Under the pieces are notes generated by a model, which was given only the letters and a program-made list of their open reading frames with translations, was not told the DNA's origin and did not search any database. This document shows, piece after piece, positions 46,760 through 58,040 of a DNA stretch of 64,000 bases. Each line of letters begins with the position of its first letter. The stretch's first letter is position 1. The stretch is from Membranipora membranacea. Lineage: Eukaryota; Bryozoa; Gymnolaemata; Cheilostomatida; Membraniporidae. The translations under genes were made by a program, and so were the position numbers. Location: assembly GCA_914767715.1 (NCBI GenBank), contig OU612075.1, forward strand, positions 2,542,001 through 2,606,000, in the 5' to 3' direction.

Positions 46760-49700
46760 ATGGCAACTGCAGCGCAACCTGAGGAGGGAGCTGTCATTTC
46801 CTGTAGTACTTGTCTTGAAGTAGAAGGCTACTTACTGAACCCAAAGAGTCTACCATGTCAGCATATAGTCTGTGTCAGATGTCTGGAGGATCAGGAAGGA
46901 GACGGGAAGTCTGTCAAATGCTCCATATGCGAGTAAGTTCAAATGATTTCCTCTGCAATGTTTTATGATGGCGTGAAACCAACTAAAACTAAGCCATTGC
47001 TCCAATAACATACAGGCAAAAAAGAAGTTTACCTATGATCACGATTCACTTCGAGAGGTTAAGGGGGGGCAACTCTTTAACTGCTCAGTCACCAGTTAAA
47101 AAGACCATGAATATTCATAAGCTTATAGGAGGGGCACCTCAAAGTTCAGATGAAGCTGATCTTACTTGACCCAAAGCAATTGAAATTATTTTGTACATCT
47201 GTAATTTAACAGAAAACAATATATGATGACGATAGAAGAGCTACCATCTGCTTTAGTAGGAGATGATTCTGTCTGTGATCCTTGTAAGAAGAAAGGAGTG
47301 CAGACTCAGACAGCTAAAGTGTTCTGTACTGAATGTAAAAGGAAATACTGCGCTGTGCATGAGGAGGTTAGTGGAGTACTACAAGAGGTCCCAGGGATAG
47401 GCCAATGGCCCTAACATGTACGCTGTGTTGTATAGGGTGGCAATGGTGGATTGGGATGAGTTTGGTAAATGCAAGTGCAAGACTCCGAGTAGTGAATAGC
47501 GGGCTTGCTAATTAATGCCAACAACCTAACCTCTTTTGGGGATGGTGAGATTTTGCAATCGGTTTGTGAGCTTGCTATTCACCGCCAGGCGATTGGTGAT
47601 TCGTGTTAGAATCCTACTGAAGGAGCTTTCATGGTGGATTGTCCGGCCCTCATCACCTTCGGATTTATCGCTCTCCTGACAGGTCCTGTTGATTTCACAG
47701 TGAGACTGCTTTGCTGATTCAATACAAAAGAATGATACATCCCTTTCCCAAATCTCCTCAACAAAACATTGCCTCTGCTTGGTGAAGTTCAAAGCTACTT
47801 CTATGTCCAATAATTTATGGTGTTGTCTTCTGATAAAACAACCCATGATATTGTCTGCCAAAATATTAAGTGAATTATAATAATAGTGATCACACAGTCG
47901 AAGTTGCAGCAGGTAGGGTGCAGGCTACCTTATCATTAATATCAGTATGGGAGTTATACACACATGTCAAAAGAGGAGGTAAATCCGTACAGGAAATTCC
48001 AGAGCAGCTTTCAATATTAACCATAACTATATATATCTCACCTACTTATCTCACTGTTATTCATTTTAGGTACACGAGGACCTAAACGAAGGTCATAAGA
48101 TGATCTCTATTAAGTCGTACAAAGAGTCAGCTTTCTCTGAAGAGCTTCGTTACTGTGAGCATCACAAGTCTGAGCCTGTTACTATCGGATGTAAAACATG
48201 CTGGATAATACTCTGTCCTCTCTGTATATCATCATCTGGTAACTGTGACAATGGTGAGTGTGATTATCCATCATAACTTGGATTCAACTTTCACAGATTT
48301 CTCAGAAATTTCTCTATCATATGTGGAAGAGGGAAATCTGATATTGATACCTGTCCTTGCAATCCATGCCTACCTTACCATACATCTATAGTGAACACAT
48401 GTTTTCAGTAGCATACCGCGATAAGTAGTATTTTGTTTGTAATCAGTCCCCACTTTGCTCAACATAATATGTAATAAGTTGACTAGAAAAGTTCAATAAA
48501 ACAACCCACAGCCTGCTGATACCTATTTAAATCAAATTGACTTGGATTGTTCAGTTTTCTTTAATCATTTAGAACAGTTCAACCAAGGTTTAGTGAAGAA
48601 TTTAAACCTAAACAACAATATGTAAGTGAGACAAAACTATATTTTCCACGTCCTTCACAGGTAGACCTCATAATTTGATGGCTCTCATTGAGTTGGAGAA
48701 GGAGTTCACTCAGTACCTGGAGCCACTTAAACAGGATTTAGAGGATCGGTTTGATGAGTTATCTGCCATCGTCAAGGAGACGACACTGAATCTGAGCCAT
48801 TGGGACATTGAGACAGAGCAGTCGATCTCTGCTCTGCACAAAGCTAGAGATGAGCAGGTAACTTCTCCCACAAAAGGATGAATTCGGGATATGATCATGG
48901 TTTTGCAGGGGATTGCACCCTGAGGGGTATGGTCATTACTAAATTACCAGATCTTAAAACGTGAAAGTCTCTTAGAATAATATATACCAGTAAAAGCCAA
49001 TATGAACTTCTTCTCGTATCCTGCAGCAATTTCGGGTTAAAGTTAGGGGTTTTGGGGTTTTAAATGTTAAAAGATACCCTGTGAAATCCACATAACGGGT
49101 GAGGATGAAGCCCCCCCAAAATGAATTGTTAATTACTCCATATCCTGATTGTAGCTGAGGGAGATAAATGCGAAATATGCTAATCTTGAGGACGAACAAA
49201 GAAGGTCAAGAGGTCAAGGTAAAAAACAGCTCTCTGAGTACAAAGACAAAGCAGGAACTAAACTAGCAGAACTACATGAGTCTCTGAAGAGTATGAGGCA
49301 GGATATCTCACAGAGACACGTGGTAAGGATTTTAATGCAAATTAAGACCCCTAAACATATTCTGTTGCATGTTACCTTTCTAAACAGATGTAGGGTCTGT
49401 TTTATGAGCAAGTTAGGAGATATGCACTGGTCTGAATGCTGCAAAGAAACAGTAGTTTGTGATTTTCCAAAACCTTGAAATTGCCGGCAATACTTCAATG
49501 TCATCCATTGGAACAACCACCTGCCTGGTTTCTGTCAGATTATATTGATCTGTTGTTATTTCATATATTGATCAATACCAAGACCCACCCAAGCTAAATA
49601 TCATTTGTAACCCCATTGTGTGATCAGCAAACAACAAGTTGTAGGCACTCAGTATTTAAATTCGAATTTCTGATCATTGTTTCCGTTTTCTATATAATAC

Positions 49701-51508
49701 CCAAAAAATTACACAGTCTAATCCAAGTCACAGACTTTGAGATTCATGCCTTGTGTGATCGTCTGTACAGCTGATCCTGATCAAACAGTTCTCTATATCT
49801 TAAGCAATCCTTTTTAAAGAGTTTGGGTTAAACTCCCTGGTCTTTACTACAACTAAACCTCTGCCATTAATTTAGGAGTTACCCCATCTTTCATACTTAA
49901 TTAAGAATCTTTGTAATGTGAATGTTTCCACCTCTATGATGGCTGTCCATGCAATTGGTTTGTGAACCATCACAACGCATATTTCATTACAAGAGATAGC
50001 AAGTGTCAAATCTGTTGTCATGGATTCAACATTTTTTCCACTTTTCAGGTTGATAATTTGAGTGCAAGAGGGTCATTTATAAAGCGAATGAGTTCATTTA
50101 TGAAGGCAAAGTTCCCTGGTATAGCGATTCAGAGGCAGCAAGTGCTCGTCAAATCAGGTATGGTTAGAAGTTCAGCATTCAGTTAGGCATTCTCAGGCTT
50201 AATAAAACTTCACAGATACAGCAAACCAATATTTCAGGCTAGAGTAAAGCTTCCTACAAGTCGCAAACTTGCATCTTATCATCTGTCAAACTTCTTGTAA
50301 TAATTGCCAAAATAAGAATATGGAAATGCTGCTAATTGCATGGCAATTGGCATAATGTATTATTATATCAGTAACTTTGTGATGTCTATTTAATAGGGAC
50401 AGAGTCCAGAGATATTGAGATGAAGATTGAAGCTGCTGACGACATCATTATTTCGCCTCCAGGAAACAAGCATTTTATTCTTCCGACCTCTCTCCAGTTA
50501 GTCAAACAAGTTGCTGTAAGAGACCCAGCGAAAGTTTGGCATTATCAAGGCTGCACATATGTAGGGAACAAAGAGAATGATGTCGACAGAGTCGATAGAT
50601 ATGGACATGTTACCGAGACATTCATCAAAATACCAGGATATCCGACTGGTATCATCGCTCATGAGGACAGACTGTACATACTGGTGTTAGGCCTGCCTCA
50701 TTCAGTTCATGTATATGATCTGAATGGTACACAGCTGCACACCTGGAAACATGAACCTGAAGGGCCTTTATATTGTTCATGTCTCACTGTTGTCAACAAT
50801 CTACTTGTTATCGCAGACGGAGGAGGGAAAAGTTTCATCATCTACAGCCTGACTGGAACACTGATACGAAAAATTGACTCCGATTTCATTGGTAAAATGG
50901 TATCGCTATGCTTTGACTCAGACAACTCAATCTTAGTAACAAACTTACAGATCGAACCTCATATATACAAATTTAATCTAACATCTGGAGTTGTACAATG
51001 GAGGTCTGATGAGATTCCAAATCCTGCTGCTGTTAGAAAGTTATCCAATGACTATGCACTCACTTGTATATTGGATGCCAGTAAGCAGATCAAGCTCTTT
51101 ATTATTGACACAAATACAGGTGAGTTATATTACATTATATTTGGGCCATGAACAAGCAACTGCTCCCGGTCCCACTAAAAAGGCTTGTTTCCTAATAATA
51201 AAGCTTTTCTACATGAACAGGACAATTACAGATTTGGGTTCCTTGTGTTGCTTTTGTTGGTGTTTCACCCGCTTTACCACGTCGTTTATATCTCCTCATT
51301 ACAAAGCAAAGAGACAACTCTGAGAACAGCCTTTTTAATAAGCAGTTCATTTACAATAATTTCAGGAGCAACGGTGAAAGAACTGAACGATCCAGAAGTA
51401 CGACGCGAAGGCTCTTATGTAATTGATGTATATGTGGATGGTGATACTGTCATCCTACCCATACAGAATGAGAAGGTTGTTCTGTTCTACAAGCTGAAGT
51501 ATGATTAG
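46760..51508 (+). CDS. RING / B-box / coiled-coil / beta-propeller protein (TRIM-NHL-like)
   Basis: Eight exons in continuous phase: 46760-46932, 47213-47366, 48070-48253, 48661-48857, 49155-49322, 50049-50157, 50397-51119 and 51366-51508 (1,851 nt, 616 aa, no internal stop). The RING finger is C15-x2-C18-x14-C33-x-H35-x2-C38-x2-C41-x12-C54-x2-C57 (C3HC4). A B-box-1-like zinc site follows (CDPC ... CTEC ... CAVHEE, ~aa 78-109), then a B-box 2 (CEHH ... CKTC ... CPLC, ~aa 135-160). Exons 4-5 are a coiled coil (~aa 175-290). Exons 7-8 (~aa 330-616) show repeating strands such as HVYDLNGTQL and IIYSLTGTLI, consistent with an NHL-like six-bladed propeller. By family, such proteins are E3 ubiquitin ligases or RNA-binding regulators; which applies cannot be told. 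The start ATG directly precedes the RING. An acceptor upstream suggests a 5' UTR intron. Confidence 0.88.
47522..47660 (+). mobile_element. tRNA-derived SINE (family B), degraded
   Basis: gatggtgagattttgcaatcggt...gcttgctattca and the downstream body (gattgtccggccctcatcacc) match the reverse complement of 56,872-57,034 with many changes. It sits in intron 2 of the TRIM-like gene. Confidence 0.65.
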
Positions 51509-52211
51509 AGACTGGGATAGCTCTTATCAGTAAGCATACTAGATTTTTTTACCATGTCTTTGATCAGTAAACCTGAATAATTATTAAACTTAATAACATC
51601 ATCATCACTAATGGAAAGTGTTAAAGTTGTTCTCTCTTGGAATCTTCCTCTCTTATGATAAAATGTTCAATTGATATTTCCATTCCTGAACACATATTTA
51701 TTTTCTTGGATGTTCGCCAATTTCATGGTTGAAGGTCCTGGCAATATGACATATCATTATCCGTTTGTTGTTCCAGGTCGGCTAGGGTTAATGGCCTGCG
51801 ATACCAAGTACGGTAGTACTAGACAACCAGTGCACTCAGGACCTAATGATCCTGAATCATGCGCCTCTAACACTCAGCTATCCCTGACCTGGACTTATTT
51901 ACTAAGAAACTAAGTTTTAAGATTGCAATTTTCCAGATTGAACAGTAGATCTTAGTTTCAGATATAAAATCAACTTGAACCAACTTGCTGTCTGCGCTGT
52001 TATAGTAATTAATCTAGCCTCGTCTCCAAGGGTAGATGAGCTCTGCAGAATTAGTCACTTTTGTGCTGCAATAGTCTTGACTCTATTTTTAGACTCGGAT
52101 AGCAACGCATTGTAAGAAAACGATAAAAGGGATAGTGTGATTCAGATGAGCAGAAGTTGATTAGAAGCTGTTATGTTTCTTCCAACTGACTGTATCTGAC
52201 AATTATTAACA
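51509..52211. other. Spacer downstream of TRIM-like gene
   Basis: Presumed 3' flank. An 80-codon ORF at 51,671-51,913 has no recognised motif or partner. It is not similar to the sequence upstream of the CTHRC1-like terminal exon, so it lies outside the duplication. Confidence 0.45.
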
Positions 52212-52367
52212 TGTGAAGGAATAAACGGATGTACAGTAAGACTCACACTAAATGCTGGTATCTGCAGACATCATTCAGTAGTAGGAGAATGCTACTTTGG
52301 CTGGAATAGTTACGCCAGCTTAATAGTGTCTGAGACTTATGTGGACAGAACTGTGCAAAACTACTAA
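52212..52367 (+). pseudogene. Orphan 3' exon fragment of the PAN/CTHRC1-like gene
   Basis: Reads TCEGINGCTVRLTLNAG ... ECYFGWNSYASLIVSETYV and the same stop as exon 13 at 31,880-32,046. Homology starts inside the exon. The upstream sequence is unrelated and no acceptor AG lies near the expected boundary. Several differences from the source exon are synonymous or conservative, which suggests a fairly recent copy. Confidence 0.75.
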
Positions 52368-53782
52368 CAACTCTATGTCTATTCTATGTCTATGTCTACT
52401 TCTATGTCTGCTTTTTGTTTCTTACTCGAATGATTGTGGCTCAAAAGTCATCTCGTATTTGTGCATTACTTTTTGTATATTGACTATGTGGCACTTTGCC
52501 TCACCAAAGCTTTGGTTGTAAATATGTGTGCTTGGACATCCATTTGTGCAGCTGTATGTTTTTGGTTTTTTTGTCATGATATCCGGCTTTTTACTGAATG
52601 CTTTTCATCAAACTTGCTTGCAGTTGTTTTCTGTATCTTTATCAGTGATACATCATCCACACCATAAATATGACACTTAAGCATTCAACCCTACAACTAA
52701 TATTTTTACCTCCAAAGACAAAAAAATACATCCATGGTTCAGGCTGTATTCGATTCAACTATGAACAATCATTCAGGCAGCAAACGAGATATTGACATGT
52801 TCTATTTGTAGTACTTATTCATTAAAAGGCATCGCTTTATTATTTCAAGACATGAACAACCACTGTTCTGGCGTTCTGTATTTATCTCAGTAGGGCTAAT
52901 TATCATGTTGAGAGATTTGTTTACACTTTTTGTTGATTTTTATTATGGAAATCAACGTTATCGTCTAGTTTTTTTCTATTATACCAACTTACTGATTATT
53001 CTATATGCTTGCTCAAAAAAATTCTTTTACTTTGTCCCATTTACTATTCGTTTAGGTAATAAAAGCAAAATAAAGAACAAAAATCAAATTAAATTTATTT
53101 TTAGTTAAATTTAGTTCGGTTAAATTTACAGGCAATAATGACAAAGGAGATAAAAATTTATGCTAACAAAGCTTAAGTTTGAAAATGAGACAGAATGGGA
53201 AAGACGGCTAGGATTTCTTTTACATAGATAAGCTTGGGTAGTTCATGATGGTCGCGAGTCTGCCCCGTTTATGACAAAACAGAGGGTGGGCTGACCCTAA
53301 AGAGGGACGCAAGTTGCCCGGAGTCCTCGTACTGAGAGTGTGATATATCCTAGTAAACTAGAATGCATCATAGAGGTGGACCTCCTAATCATAAGTGTGC
53401 AGCAAGCTTCCAGGCACTTATCAGCCATTAGCAGTGACACTTTGATCTTAGCCAATAGGCCGAGAGTACGCAGTGTGCTCTACACCGGCATTGAGCACCT
53501 TCGGAGCCTATTAAATCACAGTCATTTCCTAGATCTGCAGAAGCACTACTACTGCTGGCACTCTCAATTATTATGTTAATCTCTCGTCAATTATACCGCC
53601 ATTTTCTCGAAAAGTTTTAAAACGTGATAAGACATTATTAAATAATTATATAAAAATTTATGAATATTAAAAAATTAAATATTCATAAAAAGGTTTATTA
53701 TTAATATTATTAAACAAAAATTATAAAAAGTTATAAGATATGTAAAAATGCCGAAGAATTTTTTAAGTCAGTCAATTTTGCC

Positions 53783-53870
53783 CAGTGGTAGAATTCCTGT
53801 CACGCCAGCCCCAGGTTCAATTCGGGTTTGAAAAAACTCTGGCTAACCACGGTCCCGTGTTGCACCTTGC
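53783..53870 (+). mobile_element. tRNA-Gly-like SINE head
   Basis: gcccagtggtagaattcctg (A-box, Gly-type) and aggttcaattcgggtt (B-box) are spaced as in tRNA. The following sequence (ctaaccacggtcccgtgttg) is SINE-like body, and the full extent is unclear. Confidence 0.6.
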
Positions 53871-54767
53871 ACCCTAACCGGATTGGTTGGAGCATGCACA
53901 TTAAAGGTACCCCCTCTGCCTCTTTGTATTAGTAGCCGGGAACCAAACTACCAACCACCAAACTTCAGATCAGATGAGCTGATGCCGCTTGCAGTCCTTC
54001 GCAGTGCACATCGTATATCTAAATGTACGCACAGCAACATATTCCAACATATTTTCAAACATTCAATTTTAAAGTTGTCTCCTCGGCAACTAGCTATTTT
54101 CTGTCTACTACAACTTTATGTATCCTGTTCTATGATCTTTTCTCTCAGAATACACTTTTCTTTCAGTCTGCAAGGGGTCTGCAAGTAGGTAAGAAGTCTT
54201 TTGATAGGGAACAACCAGGCCACAACTATATTTGTTCTGAGATATAGATTGAATTCAAGGTTGTAAGACAGGATGTATCAGCTAATCCAGGCTGTCGTAG
54301 CCTATCTGACCATCTGTTTTGGTAAGTTCAAATACTGACTGACTTAACATAAACCACTCACTCAATGCAGTGATGCTTAATGAAACCCATCCCACCAATA
54401 ACTAACTTAAATCACTTACTGCCATGCAGTTTTGCTGTGAAAGACATAAAAGCAGAGAATTGATACTGCCTGTGAAATTAAAGAGAATGGAAACATATTC
54501 GGATAGCACACTTCCAACTCCATTATATTGGTAAATCCAACATTTAACATGTTAGTCGTTGATGATAATGGTTCATATCGAAAGACTCCCTAGACAATAT
54601 ATTATATGTGTCGTATTGGCTGTGACTAATCGGTGAGAGTTTTTTTCAGTACTTACCCGCAACTAAAGTGAGCAGTGAAGCAGAGAAGTTGTGTTTTTGA
54701 TTAACGCCCTCTAGTCGCTACGATTACTAAGATAATAATTTCTGCTGTTGTCAGGCTTGATCTAAAC

Positions 54768-54913
54768 AATCTGGCAATCTGGCAATCTGGCAATCTGGCA
54801 ATCTGGCAATCTGGCAATCTGGCAATCTGGCAATCTGGCAATCTGGCAATCTGGCAATCTGGCAATCTGGCAATCTGGCAATCTGGCAATCTGGCAATCT
54901 GGCAATCTGGCAA
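54768..54913. repeat. 8-bp minisatellite (GCAATCTG)n
   Basis: About 18 virtually perfect tandem units in the first intron of Ig copy 2. The minus-strand ORF through it is a repeat artefact. Confidence 0.95.
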
Positions 54914-55195
54914 AATATTTAAGTTATATGCAGTTCCTGTTGGCCACGAAGTTGGAATCTATAACGACTGGGATGCAGCAAATCTACAGGTGAATGGACA
55001 TAAAGCAAACAAGCACAGGGATATGAAGAAGCTGCTCTCGACTGTCTTAAATATGGAGACATTGCAAATTGTTCTCCTCACCCCCAGTTGATTATCGTCA
55101 GGCATCAATGAGAATTTTCCCACCATCGATTATGCATAAAAAAAATCAGCCACCAGTGAACGAGGCATAATCAAAATCATCAATCTCTTTGACAA

Positions 55196-55275
55196 CGAGA
55201 ACATCCACAACAGCAACAACAACCAGCACAACAACAACAACAACACAGACAACAACATACAGCAACATACATAAC
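55196..55275. repeat. ACAAC-rich low-complexity stretch
   Basis: Imperfect caacaacaa/acaacaac run in the first intron of Ig copy 2. Confidence 0.8.
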
Positions 55276-55689
55276 CATGAAAAAGTCAATATCATGAGAA
55301 ATACACATCCGAATTCGACCATAAAAGATGCTTCATAATACAAAAATGATTCACCTCAATTGGTCAAGATGATGTGAGGAGTAAATCGACAAAGATGATT
55401 GACTTATCAGGGATACAAGTTCAACTCAGCAGACCCTAACATCATTGTACAGGTAGCCAAATATGGACAAATAAATATATTATAATAACCAAATGGGAAG
55501 CTCAAGCAATTGGTATGATGAAAAAGGTCCCAGTTGACATATGCGATAAAGATCTTCTAGTATAAAGAGGTTTAGTAGAGTATAAACAGAAGCTGCAGTG
55601 TGGGGACCAAGATGGCATAGACCCTGTGCGGACTGTTGAAATGACTCTCAAGGATGACTTGCAGCTAGGAAAACAAAGTCTCTGCTACC

Positions 55690-56010
55690 AAAACCGCATG
55701 TGGAACAATATTAGCTCTCTATCTGACATGAAGCCTGCATCCTTCAACAGTATGAGAATTCTACATCACAGCGAAAGATCATTGTATAAAAAGATGTTTT
55801 GTTATGAAAGCCTCCATCTTTTTCAGTCAACAGAAAATTTTCTCGTTGCTGAAACATGGCTTAATTATTTTCTAGACAGTCTTGTTCAATTGCCTGGATT
55901 TTCAATAATTAGATGTGACAGAAAATCTACAGCCAAAACCCTGGGGAGATTATTCCGCGCTCTTCGTAATATCATCATCTATAATTTCTCTACAAGCGTT
56001 AAACTGTCTC
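55690..56010 (+). mobile_element. Decayed LINE endonuclease fragment
   Basis: Within an open stretch from 55,626, MRILHHSERSLYKKM, then LVAETWLNYFLD and LPGFSIIRCDRK match the order N-RSL-K / (T)ETWL / G-(Y/F)-IIR-DR of LINE apurinic-type endonucleases. Flanking frames are broken and no full ORF exists. Confidence 0.65.
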
Positions 56011-56512
56011 CATTTGGTCACTCAATTCGGATAAACATACCTTCCAAACATAAAAAACCAATTTGGCTATAAAATTGGATCTATTTATCTTCTCTCAATG
56101 CTAACAAAGCTGAATTTGTAACAACGACGTGCTCAATTCTACATCAAAACCAATATGTGCATCAAAAATTCTTGTTTTGCTTGGAAATTTTAATATTTAT
56201 TAGAATTCCTCATCAAAGAAAAAAATCACATTAAGAGCAGAGTTTTATGTATGCAGGACTATTACCGAAAATTAATAGGAATTCATAATATGCAAGCCAG
56301 AGAAAGTAATAGATTGATTTCTGATCACTATGCAACATACAGAAAAATGCCACAACCAAAATAAAAACAAAAAAAACTAACTCAATCCACAGCAAATGTT
56401 TTGACAATGCAGTTTGAATCTATCTTGGTGAATTCGAAATTGGAGGAAGGTTATTGAAAGCAGTAGAGAGAGAGAGATTGTTTTATTGCTTGTCATCAAT
56501 GATGAAGCAAAA

Positions 56513-58040
56513 TTATAGTGACTGTAAGAAGGCATTATCATTAAGGAGTCTGATACTAAAAGGTCTGAAACTGTTTACAAATAGGAGATTAGGAATGTCT
56601 GAGCTGTATGAGGTAGAAAAAGGAGATAACAATCGAGATCTCTCTTTTGCCGTGCAGGAGTTAAACCAAACATCTGAATTATATAATAAAATAAGTAATA
56701 TAAGGGATCGCACAAAATACTCACATTGAGAATTGGACAGATAAAAAGATTTGATCTTAGACAATGCATAAAATCTGCTTTTCAATCTGCGAAAAATGTG
56801 GTCAGTATTTTCAGTCCATTTTCAATCATCATTTAAAAAAGTACCTGGATACTTAAAACATTGAACTTTCTCTACTGGGTTGTCATCAAGGAGAGGTATA
56901 CACCCGAGGGTGCTGGGGGCTGGAACAATCAACAATGAATGCTCCCCCAGTGGGACTCGAACCCACAACTCCTGCGGCACTAGTCGCCTGGCAATGAATA
57001 GCAAGCGCGCTAACCGATTGCGCCATCTCACCATCCCAAAAAAAGAATGGGTCGATGGCGCTAATTAGATAGCCCGCTATTCACTACTCGGAGTTGTGTT
57101 CTCTCATCCCACAGCACATTCCAATCCATCAATAAAAACATAAGTGACTTCCTGGGATCTACTGAAGTCAAAGATCATCTCCTTGGTCTTAGCGGTATTC
57201 AGTATAAGACAGTTAGCTTTGCAACATTCGGAAAAATCATTTACGGCTTTAAAATAAAATTCATCACCACTAGTCATATGAAATTAAAAAAAAATAAAGT
57301 TTTTGGTTGGATGCAAGACAAAATATTGAAATTGATGTGCTTGAAGTATCACTGATGATACAGCTTGGGCTAAGTCCATGAAGTATTCTGTAGCAATATA
57401 TGGAGGAAAGTTAAAAAGCGAGGTCTGACAGTGTTAACAGATTTAATTCTGCAGACAATTATTGTGTTGACGTCAAGTTTCATATAGATTGTTATTCTAT
57501 CTGAAAGGAACCATGATTCTATACATGCCAGATCAGATTATTTCCATGTCTCTCTAACTATTAAATAGATAATCAAATCTTTAGCAGGGAATGTTGTGTC
57601 CTCTGCATAAGGGAATGATGATTAAAAGGTAATTTCAGGTGATAATTTATAAATATCAAAGGGGCCAAAATGAGGATCCCTGTGGAACTGCAATGCTAAT
57701 TGGCAAGACTACAGAATTATTTTCCCTAACCTTGACATATTGCTCACGTTGAGACTGGAAAGACATTTTCACAACATAAGCAGATCCTCTTTTCTAAAGT
57801 ATCCGAAGGTTGAAACAGTCAAATGCCTATGAAAACAAGTGATATCTAATGCTTTGGAGTTCATGCAATCTGAAATGACATTGTGAATTTTATCTGAACA
57901 CAAACATCCATACCTAAATCCAGACTTCAGAGAGTGAAATGAATTGTTTTTATCGAGGAAATAGTATATGTGTGAATTTTTGTATGTTTTTCTAACATTT
58001 TTGATAAAATTGGAAGCAATTGGCCAGTAGTCTACTTGTT
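56513..58040 (-). mobile_element. Decayed LINE reverse-transcriptase remnant, interrupted by a SINE
   Basis: Read on the minus strand from 58,040 leftward: FHSLKSGFRYG (~57,940), AVPQGSSFWPL (~57,690; the PQGS motif), FPYAEDTTFPA (~57,600; a degenerate YADD), LNTAKTKEMIFDFSR (~57,190), then, beyond the SINE, CFKYPGTFLND (~56,850) and the 3' region YALSKIKSFYLS (~56,760). Motif order is that of a non-LTR RT, with stops and frameshifts throughout. Inactive. Confidence 0.72.
56872..57034 (-). mobile_element. tRNA-derived SINE (family B)
   Basis: Reverse-strand tRNA-like head (A-box tggcgcaatcggttagcgcg, B-box gggttcgagtccca) followed by body ...cagcaccctcgggtgtatac. It splits the LINE remnant between LNTAKTKE and FKYPGTF, so it inserted after the LINE. 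A degraded relative lies at 47,522-47,660. Confidence 0.75.

Noticed and set aside
50991-51323. ORF overlapping the TRIM-like propeller exon in another frame
   Set aside because: Shadow of the long coding exon 50,397-51,119.
54701-54913. Minus-strand ORF repeating PDCQIARL
   Set aside because: Translation of the 8-bp minisatellite, not a gene.
55626-56072. 148-codon ORF as a host gene
   Set aside because: Its recognisable motifs are those of a LINE endonuclease, with decayed flanks.
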